The position numbers and the translations under genes are program-made. Positions 27,802 to 37,067 of a DNA stretch of 39,310 bases are shown here, piece after piece (position 1 is the stretch's first letter; the number at the start of each line of letters is the position of its first letter). This DNA comes from Bacteroidia bacterium (lineage in GTDB: Bacteria > Bacteroidota > Bacteroidia > NS11-12g > UBA9320): the NCBI GenBank assembly GCA_020849295.1, contig JADLGN010000025.1:1-39310 (forward strand). The letters run 5' to 3'. The notes under the pieces are model-generated. The model did not search any database. It was not told the origin of the DNA and saw nothing but the letters and a program-made list of their open reading frames with translations.

Positions 27802-28875
27802 TTGTCGTCAAAAGAATTTTATAAAGTAAAGGTTAAAAAAATAACCCGAGAAACACAAGACTGTGTTTCTATTGTATTTGATATACCCAAACAAATAATT
27901 CATGAATTTAATTTCAAACCAGGGCAACATGTAATTATTAAAAAAGAAATTAATGGTAATGAAATAAGACGTACTTATTCAATTTGCTCAAGCCCGAATG
28001 AAAATGAAATAAAAATTGCTGTTAAAAGAATAGAAAATGGTATTTTCTCAAATTTTGCAATAGAAGAATTAAAAGCCGGAGATTCACTTGAAATAATGCC
28101 TCCTCATGGTAGATTTTTTATTGAAACAAATTCAGAAAACTCAAAATACTATATTGCATTTGCTGCTGGTAGCGGTATAACTCCGATAATTTCTATTGTT
28201 AAATCTATTTTAAACAATGAACCATTAAGTAGCATAACTTTATTTTACGGTAATAAAAAATCAAACACAACAATATTTTTAGAAGAAATTGAAGGATTAA
28301 AGAATTTTTATATAGATAGATTTTCGGTATTTTATATTATGAGCAGAGAAATTCCCGAAAGTCCATTATTAAAAGGTCATCTCGACTTTGAAAAATGTAT
28401 TAAATTATCAAAATATTGTTTTTCGCCAAAAATTACTGATGAAGTATTTATTTGCGGACCTAAGCTAATGACTGAAAATATAAAAAAATGTTTAACTGAA
28501 ATAGGAATTGATAATAACAAAATTCATCATGAACTTTTTACAAATATTGGCTATACCACTAAAACAGAAACAACTGAAAAATTAGCAAATATTAAAAGTA
28601 ATATCACTATAATAAATGATGGAAATGAAATAAATTTCAATCTTGAAACAAGTGATGAAAATATACTTGATGCAGCTTTAAAAAATGGAGCAAACTTGCC
28701 TTTTGCATGTAAGGGTGGCGTGTGCTGTACATGCAGGGCAAAATTACTTGATGGAGAAGTGAAAATGGATATTAATTATAGTCTTGAACCAAACGAAATT
28801 GAAAAAGGATATATTTTGACTTGTCAGTCACATCCGGTTTCTAAAAACATTAAAATTACATTTGACGAAGTATGA
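27802..28875 (+). CDS. paaE: Phenylacetyl-CoA epoxidase reductase PaaE
   Basis: A 357-residue soluble reductase that passes electrons from NADPH through FAD and a 2Fe-2S centre to the PaaABC epoxidase. The flavin domain has [11 protein letters not shown] near 53-63, the nucleotide domain has [13 protein letters not shown] near 118-130, and a C-terminal plant-type ferredoxin domain (about 265-357) has [12 protein letters not shown] with the final Cys in LTCQSHP. Start is TTG at 27802; no suitable ATG lies in frame nearby. Its stop overlaps the paaA start by 4 bases. Confidence 0.93.
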   Translation: MSSKEFYKVKVKKITRETQDCVSIVFDIPKQIIHEFNFKPGQHVIIKKEINGNEIRRTYSICSSPNENEIKIAVKRIENGIFSNFAIEELKAGDSLEIMPPHGRFFIETNSENSKYYIAFAAGSGITPIISIVKSILNNEPLSSITLFYGNKKSNTTIFLEEIEGLKNFYIDRFSVFYIMSREIPESPLLKGHLDFEKCIKLSKYCFSPKITDEVFICGPKLMTENIKKCLTEIGIDNNKIHHELFTNIGYTTKTETTEKLANIKSNITIINDGNEINFNLETSDENILDAALKNGANLPFACKGGVCCTCRAKLLDGEVKMDINYSLEPNEIEKGYILTCQSHPVSKNIKITFDEV

Positions 28876-29825
28876 CAGCTAAGGCGATTTCACAAGAAGA
28901 ACGCTTTTATCAATTAATTGATAAAGAAGAAAAAATTGAACCCAAAGACTGGATGCCTGAAAAATACAGAAATACCATGATAAGACAAATTTCACAACAT
29001 GCCCATTCTGAAGTTGTAGGAATGTTGCCAGAAGGAAATTGGATTTCGAGAGCCCCGAGTTTAAGAAGAAAAGCTGCTCTACTTGCTAAAATTCAGGATG
29101 AAGCAGGTCATGGACTTTATTTGTATAGTGCTGCAGAAACTTTAGGAGCAGATAGAGAAGAGCTAATTGAAGAATTGCACATTGGCAAAGCTAAATATTC
29201 CAGTATTTTCAATTATCCAACACTAAGTTGGGCAGATATTGGAGCAATAGGTTGGCTTGTAGATGGTGCAGCTATAATGAACCAAGTTATGTTATGCCGT
29301 ACTTCTTATGGCCCATATTCCAGAGCAATGGTTCGCATTTGCAAAGAAGAAAGTTTTCATCAAAGGCAAGGATATGATATTTTGCTGACTTTATGTAATG
29401 GAACTAAAGAACAAAAAGAAATGGCACAAGATGCATTAAATCGTTGGTGGTATCCATCATTAATGATGTTTGGGCCTAAAGATGACGAATCTGTCCATTC
29501 AGATTACTCAATAAAAATGAAAATTAAAAGATTTTCAAATGATGAGCTTCGCCAAAGGTTTGTAGATGCTACGGTTCCACAAGCAGAATACTTAGGATTA
29601 AAAGTCCCCGATAAAAATCTGAAATTTAATGCTAAAACAGAAAATTATTCATTTACCGAACCAGATTGGAGTGAGTTTTACAATGTAATAAAAGGTAACG
29701 GTCCATGCAATAAAGATAGAATAAAAACAAGACGTGAAGCCTTTGAAAATGGCAAATGGGTTAGAGACGCAGCAATAGCTTACGCCGAAAAACAAAAACA
29801 AAATAATAAAAATGGAAAACAGTAA
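28872..29825 (+). CDS. paaA: Phenylacetyl-CoA epoxidase catalytic subunit PaaA
   Basis: A 317-residue diiron oxygenase subunit that forms ring-1,2-epoxyphenylacetyl-CoA. Visible are the diiron ligand segments: [36 protein letters not shown] and later [13 protein letters not shown], each with Glu/His ligands. The N-terminus [21 protein letters not shown] and the [12 protein letters not shown] stretch are typical of PaaA. It overlaps paaE by 4 bases and paaB by 14 bases, so the genes are translationally coupled. Confidence 0.96.
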   Translation: MTAKAISQEERFYQLIDKEEKIEPKDWMPEKYRNTMIRQISQHAHSEVVGMLPEGNWISRAPSLRRKAALLAKIQDEAGHGLYLYSAAETLGADREELIEELHIGKAKYSSIFNYPTLSWADIGAIGWLVDGAAIMNQVMLCRTSYGPYSRAMVRICKEESFHQRQGYDILLTLCNGTKEQKEMAQDALNRWWYPSLMMFGPKDDESVHSDYSIKMKIKRFSNDELRQRFVDATVPQAEYLGLKVPDKNLKFNAKTENYSFTEPDWSEFYNVIKGNGPCNKDRIKTRREAFENGKWVRDAAIAYAEKQKQNNKNGKQ

Positions 29826-30102
29826 AAATTGGCCTCTTTGGGAAATTTTCATTAGAAGCAAGCGAGGCTTAAGCCATAAGCACGTTGGTAGCTTAAGAGC
29901 CTCTGATGCACAAATGGCTATTGAAAACGCAAGAGACGTTTACACACGAAGACAAGAAGGAATTAGTATATGGGTAATTGAATCTAAAAACATTACAGCT
30001 TCAGACCCCGGCGAACAAGATTCTCTTTTCGACCCTTCCGGCGACAAACCATATCGTCACCCTACGTTTTACAAACTTCCTGACGAATTAAAAAATATAT
30101 AA
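29812..30102 (+). CDS. paaB: Phenylacetyl-CoA epoxidase subunit PaaB
   Basis: A 96-residue small subunit that bridges the PaaA-PaaC heterodimers. Marks of the family are [22 protein letters not shown], then [21 protein letters not shown] and IWVIESKNI. It starts inside the end of paaA and precedes paaC by 11 bases. Confidence 0.95.
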   Translation: MENSKNWPLWEIFIRSKRGLSHKHVGSLRASDAQMAIENARDVYTRRQEGISIWVIESKNITASDPGEQDSLFDPSGDKPYRHPTFYKLPDELKNI

Positions 30103-30113
30103 CTTTTAATTAA

Positions 30114-30866
30114 ATGAGAAACAACAAAACATCGTATTTGTTACACCTTGCCGATAATGCTTTAATACTTTCGCAAAGACTTGGCGAATGGTGTGGGCAC
30201 GCTCCTATTCTTGAGCAAGATATTGCAATCACAAATATCACGCTTGATATTTTAGGACAGGCAAGATACTTTTATCAGTTAGCTTCAAGGGTTGACAAAA
30301 AAGATAAAGAAGAAGATTTTTATGCTTATTACAGAAATGAAAGAGAATTTAAAAATCTTCTATTACTTGAACAACCAAATGGAGACTGGTCACAGACTTT
30401 GTTGAGGCAGTTTTTTTATGACAGTTACTGTATTTTGCTTTACAGCGAACTCGAAAAAAGTAAAGATAAAAACATTGCTGCAATTGCTTCAAAAGCTATA
30501 AAAGAAGTGAAATATCATTACAAATATAGTAGCGAATGGGTTATAAGACTTGGAGATGGAACTAAAGAAAGTAACCAAAAACTAAAGAACTCACTTAATT
30601 ATTTATGGGACTTTACAGGTGAACTTTTTGAAGTTGCAGAATATGAAAAAGAAATGATTGAAAAGGGAATTGCTCCTGATGTTTCAAAATTTAAAACAAC
30701 TTGGTTTAATAATGTAACTGAAATATTCAACAAAGCAAATATTGAAGTTCCACAAACTACATGGTTTCAATCAGGAGGAAAAAGTGGTTTGCATACAGAA
30801 AATTTAGGTAAATTACTTACCGATTTGCAATATATGCAACGCACTTATCCAAACTGTACTTGGTAA
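30114..30866 (+). CDS. paaC: Phenylacetyl-CoA epoxidase structural subunit PaaC
   Basis: The 250-residue helical partner of PaaA has a ferritin-like fold. Recognisable parts are LLHLADNALILSQRLGEWCGHAPILEQDIAITNITLDILGQARYFY at the N-terminus, EQPNGDWSQTLLRQFFYD near 85, and AIKEVKYHYKYSSEWVIRLGDGTKES near 128. It is the fourth gene of the set; a short AT-rich gap and a possible promoter follow before the SPFH gene. Confidence 0.95.
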   Translation: MRNNKTSYLLHLADNALILSQRLGEWCGHAPILEQDIAITNITLDILGQARYFYQLASRVDKKDKEEDFYAYYRNEREFKNLLLLEQPNGDWSQTLLRQFFYDSYCILLYSELEKSKDKNIAAIASKAIKEVKYHYKYSSEWVIRLGDGTKESNQKLKNSLNYLWDFTGELFEVAEYEKEMIEKGIAPDVSKFKTTWFNNVTEIFNKANIEVPQTTWFQSGGKSGLHTENLGKLLTDLQYMQRTYPNCTW

Positions 30867-30882
30867 TTTAGTTTTTAATAAA

Positions 30883-30914
30883 TTTATTTTATTGTAATTA
30901 TTAAAATATATTTG
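30883..30914 (+). promoter_or_regulatory. Possible promoter inside the paa cluster
   Basis: TTTA (30883-30886), a 20-base spacer and TATATTTG (30907-30914) fit the Bacteroidota promoter with one mismatch. It would split the cluster into two transcripts. The start codon is only 8 bases after the box, so the mRNA would be almost leaderless, which lowers confidence. Confidence 0.4.
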
Positions 30915-30921
30915 AAAAATT

Positions 30922-31890
30922 ATGGAATTTATTTACTACATACCTGCAATCATAGTATTCTTTTTGTTTTGTTTTGTAACAGTAAAACAAGGCACAATAG
31001 GTGTTATAACAATTTTTGGCAAATATCGCCGTATTCTACACCCGGGATTGAATTTCAGAATTCCGTTAATTGAAGTTATTTACAGAAGAATAAGCATTCA
31101 GAATCGCTCAACAGAACTTGGGTTTCAGGCTGTAACACTTGACCAAGCAAATGTTAATTTTACAGCTTTAGTTCTTTATTCTGTTTTAAATCATGATGAA
31201 ATAACTATTAAAAATGTAGCATTTAAATTTATTGACGAAAAAAGTTTTATGCAATCACTTATTCGCACCATTGAAGGCAATGTCCGTTCTTTTGTTGCTA
31301 CAAAAAAACAAAGTGAAATTTTAACTTTGAGAAATGAGATAGTATTATTTGTTAAAGAAAATCTCGATACTATACTTGAATCGTGGGGATATCATTTGAT
31401 AGACCTGCAAATGAATGATATTACATTTGACGAAGAAGTAATGAGAAGTATGGCAAAAGTAGTAGCATCAAATAATCTAAAAGCTGCTGCTGAAAACGAA
31501 GGTCAAGCATTATTAATAACAAAAACTAAAGCTGCCGAAGCAGACGGTAATGCAGTAAGAATTGCAGCAGAAGCAGAAAGACAAGCTGCTATCTTACGTG
31601 GTCAGGCGGTTGCTTCTTTTAGAGAAGAAGTGGCTAAAGGTATGAGTATGGCTGCAAAGGAAATGCAACAATCAGATCTTGATAATTCTGTTATTCTGTT
31701 TACTATGTGGACAGAAACGCTAAAACACGTAGCTGAAAACGGCAAAGGAAATATAATTTTTCTCGATGGTTCGTCAGAATCAATGGATAGAACATTAAAA
31801 CAAATGATGGCAATGCAATCAATGCATAATCCTTTTCAAAATGATTCGAATCTTCACACACATCCACACCACGAAAAGCACAAAAAATAA
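30922..31890 (+). CDS. SPFH/stomatin-like membrane protein
   Basis: The protein is 322 residues, with a single N-terminal helix (about 4-20) followed by an SPFH/band-7 domain (about 20-190: VKQGTIGVITIFGKYRRILHPGLNFRIPL) and an Ala/Glu-rich coiled-coil (about 200-245), then a His-rich end. SPFH proteins assemble membrane microdomains and often stabilise proteases or other membrane proteins. It is not a known part of phenylacetate breakdown, yet it sits between paaC and paaD; paaD starts 5 bases after its stop. Its role is unknown. Confidence 0.88.
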   Translation: MEFIYYIPAIIVFFLFCFVTVKQGTIGVITIFGKYRRILHPGLNFRIPLIEVIYRRISIQNRSTELGFQAVTLDQANVNFTALVLYSVLNHDEITIKNVAFKFIDEKSFMQSLIRTIEGNVRSFVATKKQSEILTLRNEIVLFVKENLDTILESWGYHLIDLQMNDITFDEEVMRSMAKVVASNNLKAAAENEGQALLITKTKAAEADGNAVRIAAEAERQAAILRGQAVASFREEVAKGMSMAAKEMQQSDLDNSVILFTMWTETLKHVAENGKGNIIFLDGSSESMDRTLKQMMAMQSMHNPFQNDSNLHTHPHHEKHKK

Positions 31891-31895
31891 ATTCA

Positions 31896-32381
31896 TTGAA
31901 CGAAAAGCTCACTAAAAAGCAAATTTTAAATATTCTTTCAGAAGTTGTTGACCCTGAAATTCCGGTTATTAGTCTTGAGGAATTAGGTATAATTAGAGAT
32001 ATAAAAATTAAAGATAATATTCCTGAAATTATTATTACTCATACATACAGCGGCTGCCCGGCTAATAATATTATAGAACTTGATATTAAAATGGCTTTAT
32101 TAAAGTATGGGATTAGTAAATTTAAAATAACAACAACTCTTTTTCCGGCATGGACTACTGATAATATTAGTCAATCTGGAATTGATAAACTTCTGAATTA
32201 CGGCATTGCTCCACCTCCTAAGTTAAATTTTAATAACATAGAAAATGATTTACATGTAAAATGTCCGCGATGCAATTCAGAAAATACAGAACAAATAAAT
32301 AAATTTGGTTCAACATCTTGTAAAGCATTATACAGATGTTTGGACTGCAAAGAACCTTTTGATTATTTTAAGTGTATTTAA
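31896..32381 (+). CDS. paaD: Phenylacetate pathway Fe-S/MIP18-family protein PaaD
   Basis: A 161-residue protein with a MIP18 (DUF59) domain (about 5-105: LSEVVDPEIPVISLEELGIIRDI, then YSGCPANNIIELDI) and a zinc-ribbon-like C-terminus with CPRC, SC and CLDC Cys pairs. PaaD proteins are thought to mature the metal or Fe-S centres of the epoxidase system. The start is TTG, 5 bases after the SPFH gene; no ATG fits. The next gene follows after 7 bases. Confidence 0.9.
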   Translation: MNEKLTKKQILNILSEVVDPEIPVISLEELGIIRDIKIKDNIPEIIITHTYSGCPANNIIELDIKMALLKYGISKFKITTTLFPAWTTDNISQSGIDKLLNYGIAPPPKLNFNNIENDLHVKCPRCNSENTEQINKFGSTSCKALYRCLDCKEPFDYFKCI

Positions 32382-32388
32382 CAATTAA

Positions 32389-33549
32389 ATGAAAATTGGA
32401 ATAATTGGTTCGGGAGCAATGGGAAGCGGCATTGCACAAATTGCTGCAAATTCGGGATTTGAGACTGTATTATTTGACAATAATCAAATTGCTTTAGAAA
32501 AAGCTTCACAAAAAATAAAAGAGACATTAAGTAATTTAGTAGTTAAAGGTAAAATTAGTAATGAGCAAGCCTCACAAACTTTAAAAAATTTAACTCTTGC
32601 TAATGATTTCACTGAATTTTCAACATGCAATTTAATAATTGAAGCTGTAATAGAAGATCTATCAGTAAAAAAACAAGTAACGAGAGAACTCGAAATGATT
32701 GTAAATGCAAATTGCATAATAGCTTCAAATACTTCATCGTTTCCTATTACATCAATAGCTTCATCATGCAAAAATCCTGAAAGAGTAATAGGTATTCATT
32801 TTTTCAATCCACCAGCAATTATGCCATTAGTTGAAATAATACCTGCAATTCAAACAAACCAAATAACTTTGAATAATTCAAAATGTTTTGTAAAAAAACT
32901 AAATAAAACAATAGTTATTGCCAAAGATACTCCGGGCTTTATTGTAAACAGAATTGCAAGACCATTTTATGGCGAATCATTTAAAATTTATGAAGAAGGA
33001 ATTGCCAACTTCAAAGAAATAGATTTTGCATTAAAATCACTCGGTAACTTTAAAATGGGGCCGTTTGAACTATCAGATTACATTGGACATGACATTAATT
33101 ACAATGTAACAAAATCAATTTGGGAAGCAACATATTTTGACAGTCGTTATAAGCCCTCATATTGCCAGAAACAATTGATAGATGCAGGTTTCTTAGGCAA
33201 AAAAACCGGTAAGGGTTTTTATGATTATTCTATTTCAAATGAAGAAAATAAAACAATAATTGACAAAAATAAATCAATTGAAATTTTTGAAAGAGTACTT
33301 TCAATGTTAATTAATGAAGCAGCAGAAGCTTTACATTCAAAAATTGCAATAGCAAAAGATATCGAAACTTCAGTTATTAATGGATTGCACTACCCAAAGG
33401 GGTTACTTGCTTGGGCAAATGAATTTGGCATTAATAAGACCGTAAATATTCTAGATTCATTATATAGTAAGTATAAAGATTCGCGATATAATTGCAGTAT
33501 TATTTTAAGAGAAATGAATGAAAAAAATAAAACATTTGAAATAGATTAA
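32389..33549 (+). CDS. paaH: 3-hydroxyacyl-CoA dehydrogenase (PaaH-type)
   Basis: A 386-residue cytoplasmic enzyme that oxidises a 3-hydroxyacyl-CoA with NAD; here the likely substrate is 3-hydroxyadipyl-CoA. The Rossmann loop [11 protein letters not shown] is at residues 7-17. The catalytic His is in [17 protein letters not shown] and the catalytic Glu region in [15 protein letters not shown]. Two helical C-terminal domains follow: [14 protein letters not shown] near 183, and a second copy-like domain to the end. It is 7 bases after paaD and 3 bases before the thiolase. A general butyryl-CoA dehydrogenase role is possible. Confidence 0.9.
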   Translation: MKIGIIGSGAMGSGIAQIAANSGFETVLFDNNQIALEKASQKIKETLSNLVVKGKISNEQASQTLKNLTLANDFTEFSTCNLIIEAVIEDLSVKKQVTRELEMIVNANCIIASNTSSFPITSIASSCKNPERVIGIHFFNPPAIMPLVEIIPAIQTNQITLNNSKCFVKKLNKTIVIAKDTPGFIVNRIARPFYGESFKIYEEGIANFKEIDFALKSLGNFKMGPFELSDYIGHDINYNVTKSIWEATYFDSRYKPSYCQKQLIDAGFLGKKTGKGFYDYSISNEENKTIIDKNKSIEIFERVLSMLINEAAEALHSKIAIAKDIETSVINGLHYPKGLLAWANEFGINKTVNILDSLYSKYKDSRYNCSIILREMNEKNKTFEID

Positions 33550-33552
33550 AAA

Positions 33553-34755
33553 ATGAAACAAGCTTATATCATTTCGGGAACACGTACGCCAATAGGAAAT
33601 TTTGGAGGCTCTCTATCCTCAATTAGAACAGATGACTTAGCTGCACATGTTTTAAGAGAATTGGTAAATAAATTTTCTGAATTTGACAAATCTAAAATTG
33701 ATGAAGTAATACTTGGTTGTGCTAATCAAGCAGGAGAAGACAACCGCAACGTTGCAAGAATGGCAGTTTTATTATCTGGATTACCCTATACAGTAACCGG
33801 CGAAACAGTAAACAGACTTTGTGCAAGCGGAATGGGTGCAGTTGTAAATGCAAAAAGAGCAATAAATACCGGAGATGCCGATATAATGATTGCCGGAGGA
33901 GTAGAAGGAATGACAAGGGCACCTTATGTTTTTTCAAAATCTGCTAAACCTTTTGGTACTGATTCTAAGCTGTATGACAGTAGTTTTGGATGGCGTTTTA
34001 TAAATCCTGAAATGCAAAAATTATATGGAACAGAAAGCATGGGCGAAACTGCCGAAAACCTTGCTGAATTATATAAAATAAGTCGTGTTGAACAAGACAA
34101 ATTTGCCGAATGGAGTCAGAAAAAAGCTACTGATGCAAGAGATAAAGGAAGATTTTTGAAAGAAATTTCACCATTAACTATTAAAAATCGCAATGAAAAC
34201 ATTTCTATTATAAATGACGAATTTATTAAACCTGGTACAACAATTGAAATTTTAAGTAAGCTAAAACCTGCATTTAAAAATAATGGCAGTGTAACAGCAG
34301 GAAACTCAAGCGGACTTAATGATGGGGCATCTGCAATACTAATAGCTTCAGAAAATGCAATAAAAGAAAATAATTTTAGGCCTATGGCAAGAATTGTTTC
34401 AAGCGGAACATCTGGTGTAGCACCAAGAATAATGGGTATTGGTCCTGTTGAAGCTACAAATATTGCATTAAAAAAAGCAGGACTAACTCTTGATGAAATC
34501 GATGTAATTGAATTGAATGAAGCTTTTGCCGTACAAGCCTTGTCATGTATTAGATTATTAAAATTAGACAATGACGACAATAGAATTAACCCTAATGGAG
34601 GTGCAATTGCTCTTGGTCATCCTCTCGGTATGAGCGGTAGTAGAATTATATATTCCGCAGCTCTTCAACTTCAGTTAACTCAAAAAAAATATGCTCTATG
34701 CACACTTTGTGTTGGAGTGGGACAAGGTTATGCAGTTGTTTTAGAAGGTTGTTAA
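33553..34755 (+). CDS. paaJ: Thiolase (acetyl-CoA acyltransferase, PaaJ-type)
   Basis: A 400-residue thiolase that cleaves a 3-oxoacyl-CoA with CoA to release acetyl-CoA. The nucleophile Cys90 is in NRLCASGMGAV. Further signatures are GGVEGMTRAPYV near 115, NGGAIALGHPLGMSGSR with the catalytic His, and CTLCVGVGQGYAV with the second Cys. In this context it probably completes phenylacetate breakdown, although a general beta-ketothiolase is equally possible by sequence. It is the last gene of the cluster; no strong terminator follows. Confidence 0.92.
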   Translation: MKQAYIISGTRTPIGNFGGSLSSIRTDDLAAHVLRELVNKFSEFDKSKIDEVILGCANQAGEDNRNVARMAVLLSGLPYTVTGETVNRLCASGMGAVVNAKRAINTGDADIMIAGGVEGMTRAPYVFSKSAKPFGTDSKLYDSSFGWRFINPEMQKLYGTESMGETAENLAELYKISRVEQDKFAEWSQKKATDARDKGRFLKEISPLTIKNRNENISIINDEFIKPGTTIEILSKLKPAFKNNGSVTAGNSSGLNDGASAILIASENAIKENNFRPMARIVSSGTSGVAPRIMGIGPVEATNIALKKAGLTLDEIDVIELNEAFAVQALSCIRLLKLDNDDNRINPNGGAIALGHPLGMSGSRIIYSAALQLQLTQKKYALCTLCVGVGQGYAVVLEGC

Positions 34756-34807
34756 ACTAAAATTTCTATTTTTTTAAAAAAAACTTATTCACATTTTTTG
34801 TAAAAAA

Positions 34808-34840
34808 TTTGTTTTTTAAAATTTTTTAAATATACATTTG
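34808..34840 (+). promoter_or_regulatory. Promoter of the small membrane-protein gene
   Basis: TTTG (34808-34811), a 21-base spacer and TACATTTG (34833-34840) match both consensus boxes exactly. The ATG at 34865 follows 24 bases later. Confidence 0.7.
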
Positions 34841-34864
34841 ATATATCATTAAATAAAGAAAATT

Positions 34865-35289
34865 ATGAACACAAAAATTTTATTAGCCGCATTAGCCGGC
34901 GCAGTAGTAATGTTTTTTTAGGTTGGGGCATTTATGGACTTGCTCTAGAATCTTTCATGAAAGAAAATTGTAATGGATGTATGAATCGTCCAAAAGAAGA
35001 AATGGTAATGTGGGCTATGATTTTGGGAAACTTGTTTTTTGGATATTTGCTTGCAACTATGCTTAGTTGGGCAAATGCAAACAGTTTTATGTCAGGATTG
35101 ATTAAAGGAGGAACCTTTGGTTTACTATTAGCTTTAGGAATGGATTTTCAATTCTGGAGTATGACTACTTGGTTTAGTAATATGACAGCAATGATTGTTG
35201 ACATAATTGTCAATACAGTTATGATGGCTGTTGCAGGTGGTGCTGTTGGATATATGTTAGGCAGAGGAGGAACTACTGAAACAGCATAA
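34865..35289 (+). pseudogene. Small membrane protein gene broken in a T run
   Basis: Translation from ATG 34865 reads MNTKILLAALAGAVVMFF and stops at 34919 inside a run of seven T. Adding one T restores a continuous frame (FFLGWGIYGLALESFMKENCN...) to the TAA at 35287-35289, giving about 141 residues with four hydrophobic segments. The promoter upstream and terminator downstream are intact. The 3' part alone is open from ATG 34957. The product resembles small hypothetical membrane proteins of Bacteroidota. The break may be a true mutation, phase variation, or a sequencing error. Confidence 0.7.
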
Positions 35290-35321
35290 ATAAAAAAATT
35301 AATTTTAAAAAATTTTTAAAT

Positions 35322-35350
35322 AAAGTCGGATTTTATATCCGACTTTTTTA
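35322..35350 (+). terminator. Intrinsic terminator after the broken gene
   Basis: The arms AAAGTCGGAT and ATCCGACTTT enclose a five-base loop TTTAT and a T run follows. It lies 33 bases after the stop codon. Confidence 0.9.
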
Positions 35351-35418
35351 TTTTTAAAACTTTGTACTCTCGCTATGTCAAGTTCTTTTTCCACTTAAAA
35401 CTTGTTATCATTTTTTTA

Positions 35419-35543
35419 AGGGAAAACAGAAATCAGGTAAGTTTTTATTATCTGGAACAGGCTATTGATGATAATAATTACGAAAGGCTTATTGACTTGT
35501 TTTTGCAGGGCTTGATTTAGCAAAGCTTGGTTTTAAGAAATAA
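35419..35543 (+). pseudogene. N-terminal relic of an IS1182-like transposase (copy B)
   Basis: Read from 35419 the frame gives RENRNQVSFYYLEQAIDDNNYERLIDLF, then a one-base shift is needed to continue AGLDLAKLGFKK to the TAA at 35541-35543. The residues parallel the relic at 1502-1639. No start codon remains and nothing of the main transposase body is present. The same 40-base tail follows at 35581-35620. Confidence 0.55.
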
Positions 35544-35580
35544 ACCTATAATTTATCTCAAATAAAATATTCATAAAATT

Positions 35581-35620
35581 CATTTATACCACTATTTTTG
35601 AACTAAAATTTGAATTTAAA
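35581..35620. repeat. 40-base tail shared with the first transposase relic
   Basis: The stretch from CATTTATACC to GAATTTAAA matches 1680-1719 at 38 of 40 bases, better conserved than the adjoining transposase relics. It may be the retained end of the insertion sequence. Confidence 0.55.
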
Positions 35621-35766
35621 AAGGTTTTTGACTTGTCTCTACATGGCAGGAGACAGACTGCAGTTGGCGGTCAGTTTAGGGCGACACTGCAAACAGACAA
35701 GTTAGCCGACAACCCAAGCCCACCCACCACCCCAAATTCCCGACTTTACAACGAAAATTGCCATAC
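35621..35766. other. Non-coding cassette-like junction
   Basis: No gene is supported here. GTTTAGGGC at 35674-35682 followed by GACACTGC resembles the GTTATGGGC junction and GGGCGACAC leader at the left accessory edge, and a C-rich tract (35700-35740) follows. An open frame from 35633 to 35926 crosses this stretch and the start of the ATPase gene; it has no homology-like features. Confidence 0.35.
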
Positions 35767-35785
35767 TGACAAAAAATATCATTTT

Positions 35786-35819
35786 TTTGATTTTTCGTCA
35801 ATAAGATCTAATATCTTTG
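35786..35819 (+). promoter_or_regulatory. Promoter of the ATPase-methylase unit
   Basis: TTTG (35786-35789), a 22-base spacer and TATCTTTG (35812-35819) fit the Bacteroidota promoter. An imperfect inverted repeat at 35767-35800 (TGAC-A6 ... TTTTT-CGTCA) covers the -33 box and could be an operator. Confidence 0.55.
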
Positions 35820-35840
35820 TCAGGGACAAAACAGAAAAAA

Positions 35841-37055
35841 ATGATAAGTCGAGAAATATACTTGCAAAAACTAAAGCAACTGAAAGACCAAAACATCATC
35901 AAAGTCGTTACAGGCATCAGACGTAGCGGCAAGTCCACACTTTTGGAATCTTTCAAAAACGAATTGATTAAAATCGGTGTTGCCAAAAAAAATATTGTGT
36001 TCTTAAACTTTGAAGAGCGTGAAAACCTACATCTAACCGAATGGACAACGCTTTACGATGAAATCATCAATACCGTTTCTTCTGAAAAAAAATACTATGT
36101 GTTTTTAGACGAAGTGCAGTTAGTGAACGATTTTGAAAAATTGGTTAATGGATTGTTCCGAAAAAAAAATATTGACTTGTACGTTACAGGTTCAAACGCT
36201 TATTTACTTTCAAGCGAATTGGCAACCTTACTCACAGGGCGTTACATTGCTATAAACGTACAACCTTATTCGTTTGCCGAATACACTTTGGCATACAGCA
36301 AAGAAAAAAACACCGACAGACTTTTTCGCCAATACATCAATGCAAGCAGTTTTCCCGAAGCCGTTACATTGGCTCAAAGTGATGAGACGTTGGTGAACGA
36401 TTATTTGCAATCTATATACGATACGGTTATTATCAAAGACATTGCCGAACGTAACAAACTGCGAAATTTACACAACTTACATCGTGTAATCAGTTTTGTA
36501 TTTGATAGTGTCGGCTCTTACATTTCGCCTACGAACATTGCGGTAGCTCTCAACAAAAGTTCCAAGAAAACTATTTCGCATAACACGATAAGTAAATATT
36601 TGGATTTTTTGACCAATTCCTACATCATTTATCCTGCACCACGCTATGATATTAAAGGAAAAGAATTGCTTACCACCAATCAAAAATATTATTTGGTGGA
36701 CTTAGGTTTGAAAAACATAGCAACCACTAACAGGTACGATGCAGACTTGGGACGAAAATTAGAAAACGTAGTTTTCTTTGAATTGATCAGGCGTGGCGGA
36801 AAAGTGTATGCAGGAAAAAACAACGACAAGGAAATTGATTTTGTAGTACAGAAACCGAACAACGAACGAGAATATTACCAAGTAGCGTTTACCGTAACTG
36901 ACGAAAAAACTCATGAACGAGAAATTTCGGCTTTTAGAAACATTAAAGACAATTACCCTAAATATTTACTTACGCTTGATTTTGATAACACAAGTATTGA
37001 AGGAATACAAAAAATAAACGTGATTGATTGGCTATTAAAAACCACTAAACAATAA
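35841..37055 (+). CDS. AAA-type ATPase with DUF4143 C-terminus
   Basis: The protein is 404 residues from ATG 35841; the frame is open back to 35817, but that part overlaps the -7 box. The AAA_14 domain has Walker A GIRRSGKST near residues 24-32, Walker B YYVFLDEVQ near 88-96 and a sensor-like LYVTGSNAYLLSSELATLLTGR near 116-137. A C-terminal DUF4143 region (about 195-360) has the winged-helix stretch SYISPTNIAVALNKSSKKTISHNTISKYLDFL and a nuclease-like EIDFVVQ. These ATPases are common but their role is poorly known. The methylase gene follows after 12 bases. Base composition is less AT-rich than the core genes. Confidence 0.9.
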   Translation: MISREIYLQKLKQLKDQNIIKVVTGIRRSGKSTLLESFKNELIKIGVAKKNIVFLNFEERENLHLTEWTTLYDEIINTVSSEKKYYVFLDEVQLVNDFEKLVNGLFRKKNIDLYVTGSNAYLLSSELATLLTGRYIAINVQPYSFAEYTLAYSKEKNTDRLFRQYINASSFPEAVTLAQSDETLVNDYLQSIYDTVIIKDIAERNKLRNLHNLHRVISFVFDSVGSYISPTNIAVALNKSSKKTISHNTISKYLDFLTNSYIIYPAPRYDIKGKELLTTNQKYYLVDLGLKNIATTNRYDADLGRKLENVVFFELIRRGGKVYAGKNNDKEIDFVVQKPNNEREYYQVAFTVTDEKTHEREISAFRNIKDNYPKYLLTLDFDNTSIEGIQKINVIDWLLKTTKQ

Positions 37056-37067
37056 GCATAGATCAAA

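Noticed and set aside
35633-35926. Open frame of 97 codons before the ATPase
   Set aside because: It crosses non-coding repeat-like sequence and the start of the ATPase gene in another frame.
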